Source: Rhodanobacter sp. B04 | GTDB lineage: Bacteria > Pseudomonadota > Gammaproteobacteria > Xanthomonadales > Rhodanobacteraceae | Direction of reading: 5' to 3' | Length of the DNA: 64,000 nt | NCBI RefSeq assembly: GCF_002001125.1 | Contig: NZ_MUNV01000026.1 | Location: 372,001-436,000 of the forward strand | Shown here: positions 45,319-53,355 of the stretch, piece after piece | Numbering within the stretch: the first letter of the stretch is position 1 | Layout of the letters: every line of letters begins with the position of its first letter | Translations under genes and position numbers: made by a program | The notes under the pieces: generated by a model | Seen by the model: only the letters and a program-made list of their open reading frames with translations | Databases searched by the model: none | What the model was told of the DNA's origin: nothing

Positions 45319-47628
45319 TTATGACTGTTTGTTCAACAACGCCGTCAGCTGGTCGAGTTGTGCGCGGTAGCCGTCGAGCACTTTCGCGGTGACCGTGGCA
45401 TAGCGATTGGCCTCGTCCCAGCGGCGCGCTTCAATGGACTCGCGCACGCCGGGCACGGTCTTGACGCCGTAGCCGGTGAGCATGCCGGGCGCGTAGATCA
45501 TGTGCTTGAACCAGCTGCGCCCTGGCAGCCCATCGGGGTCGGTCAGGGCTTGTTCCATGCGGCCCATCAGCTGGTTCAGCTGCTGCTGTTGCGCGGCCGT
45601 CAGGTCGAAGCCGCTGGCGGCGCGCCTGGCATAGGCTGTCTGATAGGCCTGCGCACTCCGTTGCAGCTGCTTGGCCGCCTGATCCAGCGGAGCCAGGTCG
45701 ATCGCGGGCACGTCGGATTCGCGTTCGGGCGGTGCGATCGGACGGGTCGGATCGGCGGTGAGCGCAAAGGCGTGCAGGTCCAGCAACCGGTGCTGTTCCG
45801 CCGTGGCCTTGCGGGTATCGTCGACCAGCTTGTGCAATTCGCCCACATAGCGGTCGAGCGTGCCGCTGAAGTCACCAAAGCGCAGCGGCAGCACGTTCGC
45901 ATCGGCGGTACGCAGCACGATGTGGCCGGCCACCTTGGCCAGCGCCACGCCGTACTCGAACGTCGGATCGCCGAAGCGCACGTAGTGGTCGAACGAGTCG
46001 TAGCGCGAGTGGTAGATGCCGCCGTCGTCGTCCTCGCCGCTGAAGCCGAGGTCGAGCGAGGCGATGCCGAGATGTTCCAGGAAGGCGCTGTAGTCGGAAC
46101 CGGAGCCGAGCGCCTGGATCGGCACGTCGCCACCCTCCGCCGCCAGCTTGGCCACTTCCTTGGCCTCGGGCTTGGCATCCTTGGCGTAGCCCTCCACCAG
46201 CATGTGCGCACGCATGCGTTCCCGCACGCTGGTGTGGGTTTCCGGATCGGTCACGCCGTCGGCGACCTGGTTGACCAGATGCTGCAGCGAGTGGCTGCCG
46301 CCGGCATCGAGGAAGCCGCGGCCGTTGGTATCCGAGTTGAGGTACAGCACGGCCTTCTTCTGCAGTTCGGCGGCGTGCGTCTCGGCCCATTCGGTCGAGC
46401 CGAGCAGGCCGGGCTCCTCGCCGTCCCAGCTGGCATAGACCAGGGTGCGCTGCGGCCGCCAGCCCTGCTTGAGCAGGCCACCGATGGCCTTGGCTTCGGC
46501 CATCAACGCCACGTTGCCGGCGAGCGGATCCCAGGCGCCGAACACCCAACCGTCGTGGTGGTTGCCACGCACGATCCACTGGTCCGGCTCGGTGGAACCC
46601 TTGAGCACGGCGATCACGTCATAGACCGGCTTCTGGCCCCAGTCAGACAGCACGATGAGGTGCGCCTTGGCCGTGCTCGGGCCAACGTGATAGGTGAGCG
46701 GCAACGAACCACGCCAGCCGGACGGTGCCACCGGCCCGGTCAGCGACTGCAGCAAGGGCGTGGCGTCGGCATAGGAAATCGGCAGCACCGGAATCTTCAG
46801 GATGGTCTTGGCGTCCTTGATCGCCAGGCGCTTGGCACCTGGCGTGGAACCGATGCCAGGAGTCAGCGGATCGCCCGGGTACACCTGCATGTCGGCCACC
46901 GAGCCGCGCTGCACGCCTTGTGCCGGACGCCAGCCGCCTTGCGGATAGGCATCGCCTTGGGCGTAACCGTCTTCATGCGGGTCGGAATAGATCAGGCAGC
47001 CGACTGCACCGTGCTCCTGCGCGAGCTTGGGCTTCAACCCGCGCCAGCCGCCGCCATAGCGGGTGATCACGATCTTGCCGCGCACGTCGATGCCGCGACG
47101 AGCCAGTTCCTTGTAGTCGTCCGGCATGCCGTAATTGGCGTAGACCAGTTCGGCGGTGACATCACCATCGCCGCCATAGACGTTGTAGGGCGGCAACGCA
47201 CCCCCGGCATTCGAGGTGGCATCGCCGGCGATGGCCGGCTCCTTCAGGCTGGCGGTGTAAGGGTTCGGCCCCAGCAGCTCCAGCGCCACTTTCTTCGGCG
47301 TGGGGTAGAGCACGCTGAAAGTCTCGATGTGCGCATCCCAGCCCCATTCGCGGAACTTCGCCAGCATGAACTCGGCGTTGGCCTTGTCGTGCGGCGACCC
47401 CACCTGGTTGGGCTCGGACGACATCTGCTTGAGCCAGCTGCGCTGGTCGGCGGGATCGAGCTGGGCGTCGAAGCGTTGTTCCAGGCTTTGCTGGACGGTG
47501 GCATTGGCGGGAGTGAAGCCGAGCATGGCGCCATCGTCGTGACGGGCATAGTCGGTTGCGCCGACGGCAATGCAGGATGCCAGTACACCGGCCAGCCCCA
47601 CTAGCGGGCGGATTTTCCATTGAGTCAT
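45319..47628 (-). CDS. Secreted M28-family metallopeptidase (glutamate carboxypeptidase II type)
   Basis: This 769-residue protein has a signal peptide (to about residue 24), a PA insert domain (~115-300, DDYKELARRGIDVRGKIVI), the M28 zinc-peptidase domain and a TFR-like dimerisation domain at the C-terminus. Zinc ligands are visible in GNHHDGWVFGAWDPLAGN, WDGEEPGLLGS (catalytic Glu) and SGEDDDGGIYHSRYDS. The layout is that of PSMA/folate hydrolase. It probably trims peptides in the periplasm or outside. GGGGAG precedes ATG 47628. Confidence 0.93.
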   Translation of the reverse strand: MTQWKIRPLVGLAGVLASCIAVGATDYARHDDGAMLGFTPANATVQQSLEQRFDAQLDPADQRSWLKQMSSEPNQVGSPHDKANAEFMLAKFREWGWDAHIETFSVLYPTPKKVALELLGPNPYTASLKEPAIAGDATSNAGGALPPYNVYGGDGDVTAELVYANYGMPDDYKELARRGIDVRGKIVITRYGGGWRGLKPKLAQEHGAVGCLIYSDPHEDGYAQGDAYPQGGWRPAQGVQRGSVADMQVYPGDPLTPGIGSTPGAKRLAIKDAKTILKIPVLPISYADATPLLQSLTGPVAPSGWRGSLPLTYHVGPSTAKAHLIVLSDWGQKPVYDVIAVLKGSTEPDQWIVRGNHHDGWVFGAWDPLAGNVALMAEAKAIGGLLKQGWRPQRTLVYASWDGEEPGLLGSTEWAETHAAELQKKAVLYLNSDTNGRGFLDAGGSHSLQHLVNQVADGVTDPETHTSVRERMRAHMLVEGYAKDAKPEAKEVAKLAAEGGDVPIQALGSGSDYSAFLEHLGIASLDLGFSGEDDDGGIYHSRYDSFDHYVRFGDPTFEYGVALAKVAGHIVLRTADANVLPLRFGDFSGTLDRYVGELHKLVDDTRKATAEQHRLLDLHAFALTADPTRPIAPPERESDVPAIDLAPLDQAAKQLQRSAQAYQTAYARRAASGFDLTAAQQQQLNQLMGRMEQALTDPDGLPGRSWFKHMIYAPGMLTGYGVKTVPGVRESIEARRWDEANRYATVTAKVLDGYRAQLDQLTALLNKQS

Positions 47629-47750
47629 CTGTTATCACTCCCCATCGGTTGATCGTCGCGCAAGTGACGATGCCAGATCGGGGTGAGCATCAATCCGGCC
47701 TGACAGCTTCAGGTCTTATACGCGCATGCGCCGAAACTTGCCTAGGACAT

Positions 47751-47777
47751 CAGTCATGCCTGCCTCATGCATGACTG
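47751..47777. other. Perfect inverted repeat between M28 and EreA-like genes
   Basis: CAGTCATGC (47751-47759) and GCATGACTG (47769-47777) are exact reverse complements around a nine-base centre. The site is 123 bases before the M28 start and 113 bases after the EreA-like stop, on a shared strand. Operator or terminator are both possible. Confidence 0.45.
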
Positions 47778-47889
47778 CTGCGGAACAGGCAGCAACAGGC
47801 TGCGGAAGGCTGTTGTCGTGATGCGATCCACCAACAGCCATGACACGGTAACCGGCACGAAACGAGCCAAGCATGGATCCGGCCGGTAC

Positions 47890-49311
47890 TCATGGACCTC
47901 TCGGGCTGGCAGCACTTCCACTTTTCCGCGATGGCGGGTTCGGGTGATCCGAAGGCTGATCGGTTTCCATGCCTCCGTCCGGGATAGTCATATCCTGCGA
48001 AAACAGCAAGTGCGAGTCGGCGTCCGTATAAGTCAGCTTGTATTTGCCCGGTCGCAGGTAAAGCTCGCTGGAAGGCCCGAGCAAGCCGTTGCTTATGCGG
48101 TCGATGGTTACCGCATTCAGCGGCACCGGATCGAGTACCAGACGGTCGGCGGGGATGGCATCCTCACCCTCGTCGGCATAGCGCGCCTCGACCAAGCAGG
48201 GGAAGGTGTGGTTGCATCGCTCGCTGTTGACGAAATATGGCTTGCGCTCGCCACCGAGGCTCAGCCAGGTGGGGCGATTGCGAAGGGTTTTCTGCGGCGG
48301 GAAGATCACGCTGACGTCATAGCCCTGCCGCAGTGACCACGGCTTGCCGGCCTTGTCCAGGAACACGATCGGCTCTTGCGGCTGCAACTGCTTCACGATC
48401 GGGGCGTAGTAGGGGTGATCGTCGCTGGCGGATGGATGCGGGTACAACATGGTCTGCTCCACGGAGAGCGGATCGATGCCGGTGAGCTTGTGCAGGTGCT
48501 CGGCCATGCTGGAGCCGCCCAGGTAGACGCCGGACTTCTGGATGTGTGCATAGCCTGCGTCGAGCACCAGCCGCGCGTTCGGATCATCCTTGAATACCTG
48601 CCGGTAGATGTTGCGTGCCTGCTCGGCTTCTCGGATATCGCCGCTGGCATCGGAGAGCGTCTCGTAGGCGATCACCTTGAAGCCGAGTTTCAGGGCGGTG
48701 CGAACCATCTCGGCATAGATCGGCTCTTCGGTGTAGAAACCGCTTTCCAGGGTCGGATAGCCGCGTTTCTGTAGTCCGGTATCGGTCTGGTAAAGCGTTT
48801 CGGCGGCGAAATAATTGAAGCCCTCCGCACGAAGCTTGCCGAGCAACTGCACTGTCAGCGTGCGCGTGAGCGGTATGTTGTGTGCCTCGTTGAAGAACAC
48901 GGCACGGTAGTTCCTGGCCAGTTCCGGGATCGCTTCTAGTGCTGGACGGGCGGTATAGTTGGGGTCGTTCAATGGCGACGGGCGGTCGTCCCGTTCGGCG
49001 GTTTGCCGGATCGAAAAGCTGACCGCAGCATCCGGATAATCGCCGATGAAGGTCTGGTACCAGCTCAGGTACTGGCCAAAGATGACGTGGAAGGCGGGAT
49101 CCGGATTGGTAGCATACGGATAGCGCATGATCTGGTACTGGGCCAGCAGGCTCTTATGTTTGTTGGCCTCCTGCATGATCTGTTCGGATTTGTCGGAGGC
49201 CGCCACCTGGCGTGCCTGCCACTGCGAGGCCGATTGTGCGTGACCTTGCATGGCGGCACAGGACAGCAACAAGGCACAACCCAGCGGAATTCCTTGACGA
49301 AGCGACGGCAT
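47890..49311 (-). CDS. Secreted protein with an EreA/ChaN-like domain
   Basis: The product is 473 residues with a signal peptide (LGCALLLSCAAMQGHAQS). The core (residues ~120-310) has FFNEAHNIPLTRTL, LRAEGFNYFAAETLY, YPTLESGFYTEEPIYAEM and VLDAGYAHIQKSG, matching the GExH/AAE pattern of the EreA/ChaN/TraB superfamily, whose members include erythromycin esterase and haem-binding ChaN. A C-terminal beta domain follows. Catalysis is not proved. ATG 49311 has AGGAG five bases upstream and is preferred to ATG 49329. Confidence 0.75.
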   Translation of the reverse strand: MPSLRQGIPLGCALLLSCAAMQGHAQSASQWQARQVAASDKSEQIMQEANKHKSLLAQYQIMRYPYATNPDPAFHVIFGQYLSWYQTFIGDYPDAAVSFSIRQTAERDDRPSPLNDPNYTARPALEAIPELARNYRAVFFNEAHNIPLTRTLTVQLLGKLRAEGFNYFAAETLYQTDTGLQKRGYPTLESGFYTEEPIYAEMVRTALKLGFKVIAYETLSDASGDIREAEQARNIYRQVFKDDPNARLVLDAGYAHIQKSGVYLGGSSMAEHLHKLTGIDPLSVEQTMLYPHPSASDDHPYYAPIVKQLQPQEPIVFLDKAGKPWSLRQGYDVSVIFPPQKTLRNRPTWLSLGGERKPYFVNSERCNHTFPCLVEARYADEGEDAIPADRLVLDPVPLNAVTIDRISNGLLGPSSELYLRPGKYKLTYTDADSHLLFSQDMTIPDGGMETDQPSDHPNPPSRKSGSAASPRGP

Positions 49312-49327
49312 GGATGCTCCTGTCTTC

Positions 49328-49355
49328 ATTGGGTAGGCACGATTGGGTAGGCACG
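49328..49355. repeat. Perfect 14-bp tandem duplication
   Basis: ATTGGGTAGGCACG occurs twice head to tail (49328-49341 and 49342-49355). It overlaps the unused alternative start of the 47890-49311 gene, in the region between this gene and the divergent methyltransferase. It resembles the 14-bp duplication at 16549, though the sequences differ. Confidence 0.75.
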
Positions 49356-49521
49356 GTGATGGCGCCAGTTTTACCAGTGTCCGCACGCGCTGTCGCGTGA
49401 CGGCCGACATGGGTGTTTTGCTCCAAGACGAATCGTTCGGGCCGCATATGCCAAGCGGCACAGGGCCGGCAGGGCTGTTCGGGAGCACAATCCGGTTTCC
49501 TTGCCGATGGAGGAGTACGTG

Positions 49522-50295
49522 ATGCGTCCGACTGCCCTGGCCTTGCTGCTTGCCCTTTCGTTTATTGCAACGCCCCTGATTCAGGCTGCGCCTGCGAGTG
49601 ATGGGCCCATATCCTCCGCGATTACCAAGGCGCTTGCCGATCCGGCGCGGCAGGCCGATGCCGCCGACGATGCGCGCCGCAAGATTGCCGAGGTGATGAC
49701 GTTCGCCGAGGTCAAGCCTGGTCAGAGCGTGCTGGAGCTGGCGCCCGGCAGCGGCTACTGGACGCGCGTGTTCAGCGCCATCGTGGGTGAGCAGGGGCAT
49801 GTCTACACGGTATGGCCGAACGAGATGGGAAAATATTCCGCCAAAAGCTTGGCCAACTGGCAGAAGCTGGTCGCCACACCGCACTACGCCAACGTCAGTC
49901 TGCTGCAGCAGCCGGCAGCACAGTTGAGCGCGCCGAAACCGGTGGATCTGGTGTTCACCTCGCAGAACTACCACGACTACCATGATTCGTTCATGGGGCC
50001 GGTCGACATGGCGAAGTTCGACAAGGAGGTCTACGCGGCGCTCAAGCCGGGTGGCCTGTTCGTGATCATCGATCACGTGGCGCCGGCCGGCTCGGGCATT
50101 GCCGACACCGACACCTTGCACCGCATCGATCCGGCGGTGGTGAAGCAGGAAGTCGCGGCGGCCGGTTTCGTCTTCGACGGCGAGAGCCAGGCGCTGCACA
50201 ACCCCGCCGATACCCATGGCGACAAGGTGTTCGATCCGTCGATACGCGGCCATACCGACCAGTTCATCTACCGCTTCCGCAAGCCTGCGAAATAG
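49522..50295 (+). CDS. Exported SAM-dependent methyltransferase-like protein
   Basis: This 257-residue protein has a signal peptide (LALLLALSFIATPLIQAAP) followed by a complete methyltransferase domain: motif I VLELAPGSGYWTRVFSA near residue 67, the acidic strand end, DLVFTSQNYHDYHD and KPGGLFVIIDHVAPAG. A methyltransferase outside the cytosol would have no SAM supply, so the domain may bind another ligand, yet such exported methyltransferases are common in Xanthomonads. GGAGGAG precedes ATG 49522. It begins a run of four same-strand genes. Confidence 0.85.
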   Translation: MRPTALALLLALSFIATPLIQAAPASDGPISSAITKALADPARQADAADDARRKIAEVMTFAEVKPGQSVLELAPGSGYWTRVFSAIVGEQGHVYTVWPNEMGKYSAKSLANWQKLVATPHYANVSLLQQPAAQLSAPKPVDLVFTSQNYHDYHDSFMGPVDMAKFDKEVYAALKPGGLFVIIDHVAPAGSGIADTDTLHRIDPAVVKQEVAAAGFVFDGESQALHNPADTHGDKVFDPSIRGHTDQFIYRFRKPAK

Positions 50296-50300
50296 GCCGG

Positions 50301-50525
50301 ATGGCATCGATGCAGTTGCCGTGCGGCATGGTGCAACTGCCCGTACCGCAACGGCTGGTGCCGACAGGCGAGGAGGCCGGCGACCCGCCACCGCAGCGCC
50401 CGCCCGAACCTGACGCCGCCGACTGTTGCGGCGAAGGCTGCGCGCGCTGCGTGTTCGATGTCTACGAAGAGGCACTGCTGCATTACGAGGCCGAGCTGGC
50501 CGCGTGGCGCGCCCGCCAGTCATGA
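50301..50525 (+). CDS. Oxidoreductase-like (Oxidored-like, PF09791) protein
   Basis: The 74-residue protein ends in the family block DCCGEGCARCVFDVYEEALLHY, which I shorten to CCxxxCxxCV: three or four cysteines in a compact helix-loop that could bind metal. It is preceded by a proline-rich stretch (GDPPPQRPPEPD). The family occurs in mitochondria-linked eukaryotic proteins and in many proteobacteria, function unknown. It starts six bases after the methyltransferase stop and is probably co-transcribed with the DDAH gene. Confidence 0.8.
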   Translation: MASMQLPCGMVQLPVPQRLVPTGEEAGDPPPQRPPEPDAADCCGEGCARCVFDVYEEALLHYEAELAAWRARQS

Positions 50526-50569
50526 ACCCGCGACGATGTCGTCGCAGCCCAACGCCAAGGGGGAAAGCC

Positions 50570-51340
50570 ATGTGGCTTGCCGTTACCCGTGAGGTCAGTC
50601 CGGCGCTGGGTGGCTGCGAGCTGTCCTTCGTGCCGCGCGTCGCGATCGACGTGGCGCGTGCAGGTGCGCAGCACCGCGATTATCAGCAGGTGCTGGAGTC
50701 GCTCGGTTGCCGGTTGTTGACCCTGCCGGCCATAGTCGATCTCCCCGATGCGGTCTTCGTCGAGGACGTGGCGATCGTGCTGGACGAGGTCGCGATCCTG
50801 ACCCGTCCAGGCGCTTTGTCACGTCGCGCCGAGGTGGCGAGTGTGGCCGCTGTGCTGCGTCGCTACCGGGCGGTTTCGGCCATCGAGGCCCCCGCTACGC
50901 TGGATGGCGGTGACGTGCTGCGACTTGGCCGCACGCTTTACGTCGGCGAATCCGCGCGCAGCAATGCCGCCGGTATCGCGCAACTTCGTGGACTGCTGGC
51001 GGATCATGGTTATGCCGTGCAAGGCGTGCCGACCCGCGGTTGCCTGCATCTGAAATCGGCGGTGACCCAGCTTGCGGACGATACCTTGCTGATGCAGCCG
51101 GAGTGGGTGGATCCCGGGCGCTTCCCCGGTTTTCGCATCATCGAGGTCGACCCCGCCGAACCCCACGCCGCCAACGTGCTGCGCATCGGCGATGCGCTGG
51201 TGATGCCGGCCAGTTTCCCGCGCACGCGGCAGCGGCTGCTCGAGGCAGGCTTCCGCGCCACCGCAGTCGATGTATCCGAGTTGCAGAAGGCCGAGGGCGC
51301 CGTGACCTGCTGCAGCCTGCTGTTGCGTGTGGCGGATTGA
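50570..51340 (+). CDS. Dimethylarginine dimethylaminohydrolase-like amidinotransferase-fold enzyme
   Basis: The product is 256 residues. It has the pentein fold of DDAH: DAVFVEDVAIVLDE (substrate-binding Asp/Glu), the catalytic His in RGCLHLKSAVTQL near residue 160, and the catalytic Cys in the C-terminal EGAVTCCSLLL. DDAH hydrolyses N-methylated arginine to citrulline and dimethylamine; a related role in arginine or agmatine-type substrates cannot be excluded. GGGGGAAA lies before ATG 50570. The open frame extends upstream (ATG 50522) without support. Confidence 0.85.
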   Translation: MWLAVTREVSPALGGCELSFVPRVAIDVARAGAQHRDYQQVLESLGCRLLTLPAIVDLPDAVFVEDVAIVLDEVAILTRPGALSRRAEVASVAAVLRRYRAVSAIEAPATLDGGDVLRLGRTLYVGESARSNAAGIAQLRGLLADHGYAVQGVPTRGCLHLKSAVTQLADDTLLMQPEWVDPGRFPGFRIIEVDPAEPHAANVLRIGDALVMPASFPRTRQRLLEAGFRATAVDVSELQKAEGAVTCCSLLLRVAD

Positions 51341-51428
51341 GCGGAATCGGGCAGGTCGGCGGCGATTGGGCCGCATCCTGGGACTACACTGTGCCGATAA
51401 CTTGCCGACACTCAAAAAGGAAACGCCC

Positions 51429-51938
51429 GTGACCGATGCCATCTACGCCAGCTCCATCCCCGTCTTCAAGCAGATGCTCGGCAGCCTCGATGCGATCCTG
51501 GCCAAGGCCGCGGCGCATGCATCGGACAAGAACATCGAGCCATCGGCGCTGACCCGGGCGCGGCTGTTCCCGGACATGTTTCCGCTGGGCAAGCAGGTGC
51601 AGATCGCCTGCGATTTCGCGCGCGGCGTCTCGGCCCGGCTGGCCGGTGCCGAGGTACCGAAGTACGACGACAACGAGCAGACCTTCGAGGAATTGCGTGA
51701 CTTGATCGCGCGCAGCCTCGCCTTCATCGACGGTTTCAGCGTGGCGCAGTTCGAGGGCGCCGCGCAGCGCGAGATCGTGATACGTCCGGGGACGCCGAAG
51801 GAGCGCCGCTTCAGCGGCCAGGCCTATCTGTTGAGCTACGGCCTGCCGCAGTTCTTTTTCCACGTCACCACCGCATATGCGCTGCTGCGCCACAACGGCA
51901 TCGAGATCGGCAAGCGCGATTACATGGGCAATTACTGA
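51429..51938 (+). CDS. DUF1993-family protein
   Basis: This 169-residue protein has helical DUF1993 features: SSIPVFKQMLGSLDAILAKA, LFPDMFPLGKQVQIACDFARG, TFEELRDLIARSLAFID and YGLPQFFFHVTTAYALLRHNG. The fold is a DinB-like four-helix bundle, where His and Asp residues may hold a metal. The role is unknown. The GTG start at 51429 has AAAGGAAA upstream. It is the last of the four-gene run starting at 49522. Confidence 0.85.
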   Translation: MTDAIYASSIPVFKQMLGSLDAILAKAAAHASDKNIEPSALTRARLFPDMFPLGKQVQIACDFARGVSARLAGAEVPKYDDNEQTFEELRDLIARSLAFIDGFSVAQFEGAAQREIVIRPGTPKERRFSGQAYLLSYGLPQFFFHVTTAYALLRHNGIEIGKRDYMGNY

Positions 51939-51979
51939 CTGCCAAGACCGGATCAGGCATGGATTCGCCGGGCGCTGGA

Positions 51980-52126
51980 TCAGGCGCTCGCCAAGGCCAT
52001 GTACTTTTCATCGACGGGAAACTGGTCTCGCAGATCCTGCTGGCAGCGCGCCAGCAAGGCTGGCGGGTAGACCTCAGGCCAGCCGAGGCCCAGGTTGCGA
52101 AAGAGGCGCCGCCGCATGCTCCGCAT
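51980..52126 (-). CDS. Very small protein (48 residues), not previously obvious
   Basis: A minus-strand frame runs from ATG 52126 to TGA at 51980. The ribosome site GAGGGG lies eight bases before the start. The product begins MRSMRRRLFRNLGLGW and continues with PEVYPPALLARCQQDLRDQ and FPVDEKYMALASA. This has the composition of a folded or helical protein: tryptophan, tyrosine, prolines in turns, an amphipathic helix. The function is unknown. A second ATG at 52117 is possible. It is below the size usually screened. Confidence 0.6.
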   Translation of the reverse strand: MRSMRRRLFRNLGLGWPEVYPPALLARCQQDLRDQFPVDEKYMALASA

Positions 52127-52208
52127 ATTGCTTGCCCCTCATTCCCGCGTGCGAGTTCCGTGTTCCTGGTATCGGCACGGGGCGGGGATAATTTAGGGGG
52201 TGGACGGA

Positions 52209-52225
52209 GGCCGCGGAACGCGGCC
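52209..52225 (-). terminator. Hairpin between the two small genes
   Basis: GGCCGCG (52209-52215) and CGCGGCC (52219-52225) pair perfectly around three bases. It lies 87 bases past the stop of the lysine-rich gene and 83 bases before the 48-residue gene. The absence of a T-run makes termination uncertain. Confidence 0.4.
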
Positions 52226-52311
52226 CCCGGTCGTGCCGAGTCGCTGCAAGTCAGCCAGTGGATGGCTGCACCGCAACGGTCTGTGTCCCGGGTGTCGGGC
52301 GCATCAGGCGA

Positions 52312-52413
52312 TTATTTGTTTTTCTTCTTTTCCTGCTTGGCCGCCTTCTTTTCCTTCATGGTCTTGGCCGGTTTTTTCTTCTCGCTTTTCTTTGAATCCA
52401 TGCCCTTGCTCAT
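52312..52413 (-). CDS. Lysine-rich miniprotein (33 residues)
   Basis: A minus-strand frame from ATG 52413 to TAA at 52312 has GGGAGA six bases upstream. The product is 33 residues, starting MSKGMDSKKSEKKKPAKT, with 15 lysines, five glutamates or aspartates, and no tryptophan or tyrosine. Similar small proteins with SKGMD and KKKPAKT occur in many proteobacteria, as far as I recall, and are uncharacterised. A nucleic-acid or ribosome-binding role is plausible from the charge but unproved. The AT-rich codons contrast with the neighbours. Confidence 0.7.
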   Translation of the reverse strand: MSKGMDSKKSEKKKPAKTMKEKKAAKQEKKKNK

Positions 52414-52518
52414 GGTGTTCTCCCTTGCTGTGGTCAGGTGATGTGTTGCGTGTGATGTGGCGGGAAGTCTAAGCCGATCCACAGCCTGTTGCGCAAGGCT
52501 GCTGTCGTTGGCAGCGCT

Positions 52519-53241
52519 TCAGATGCGGTCGCCGGGGGCCAGGTAGCGCCATTGCCCGGGTGCCAGTTTGGACAACGGGATCCGTCCCACGCGCAGGCGT
52601 TTCATCGCCAGCACCTTCAGGCCGACCGCCTCGCACATCGGCTCGATCTGGGTCGGCTGCAACACCTTGAATGCGAAACGCAGGCGCTGCTCGCTTTGCC
52701 AGCTGACCTTGATCGGCGGCATCGCGTAATTGTTGAAGCGCAGGCCGTGGTTGAGCAGGGCCAATCCGTTCGGGATCAGCGTGCCCTCGACGTCGACCAC
52801 GAATTCCTGTTCGACCCGGTCGATGTCCTCGGTGAGCTTGCGGGTGACGCGCCAGTCCTGGGTGAAGATCAGCAGGCCGCTGGCATGGGTCGGCAACGGC
52901 AGCGGTGAGTTCAGTCGCTGCAGGTGCCGTTTCAACGGGCGTACACCGGAGGCATCGTCGGGAGATCGGGTGTCCGGCGTGACCAAGGCGCTGGCCGGGT
53001 TCGGCCCGCTGCCGGCGTCGTAGCCGACCGGCTTGTGCAGCACCAGGGTGGCAGGCTCGGTCGGGGTCAGTTCGGCATGCGGGTCGAGTTCGACACTTTG
53101 CATGTCCACCATGAACTGCGGCTCTTCCACCACCACGCCGTCCACGCGCACCCAGCCACCTTCGATGTATTGCTCGGCTTCGCGGCGCGAGCACTGGGCC
53201 AGCGCGACGACACGTTTGGCGAGGCGAACCGGTTCAGTCAT
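52519..53241 (-). CDS. RsuA/RluF-like pseudouridine synthase with altered active site
   Basis: This 240-residue protein has an N-terminal S4 RNA-binding domain (residues ~4-55, RLAKRVVALAQCSRREAEQY) and a PseudoU_synth domain. In the family the catalytic aspartate lies in GRLDxDxxGLL, five residues before the glycine. Here the segment is PLPLPTHASGLLIFTQD and position 117 is proline, so the nucleophile is missing, while the flanking GLL-F-T-D and the C-terminal RVGRIPLSKLAPGQW are kept. It may bind rRNA without modifying it, or be a family variant of Xanthomonads. ATG 53241 is the only suitable start. Confidence 0.8.
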   Translation of the reverse strand: MTEPVRLAKRVVALAQCSRREAEQYIEGGWVRVDGVVVEEPQFMVDMQSVELDPHAELTPTEPATLVLHKPVGYDAGSGPNPASALVTPDTRSPDDASGVRPLKRHLQRLNSPLPLPTHASGLLIFTQDWRVTRKLTEDIDRVEQEFVVDVEGTLIPNGLALLNHGLRFNNYAMPPIKVSWQSEQRLRFAFKVLQPTQIEPMCEAVGLKVLAMKRLRVGRIPLSKLAPGQWRYLAPGDRI

Positions 53242-53355
53242 CGAGATGCCATGGGGTGACGGGCGACCATTGTATGCGTCTCGGGCGGACGCAACCGGTG
53301 GCAATCGGCGCGACCGCCCCCAGATCGGGAACTTCCGAGATGCCGAGGCTGCGAC

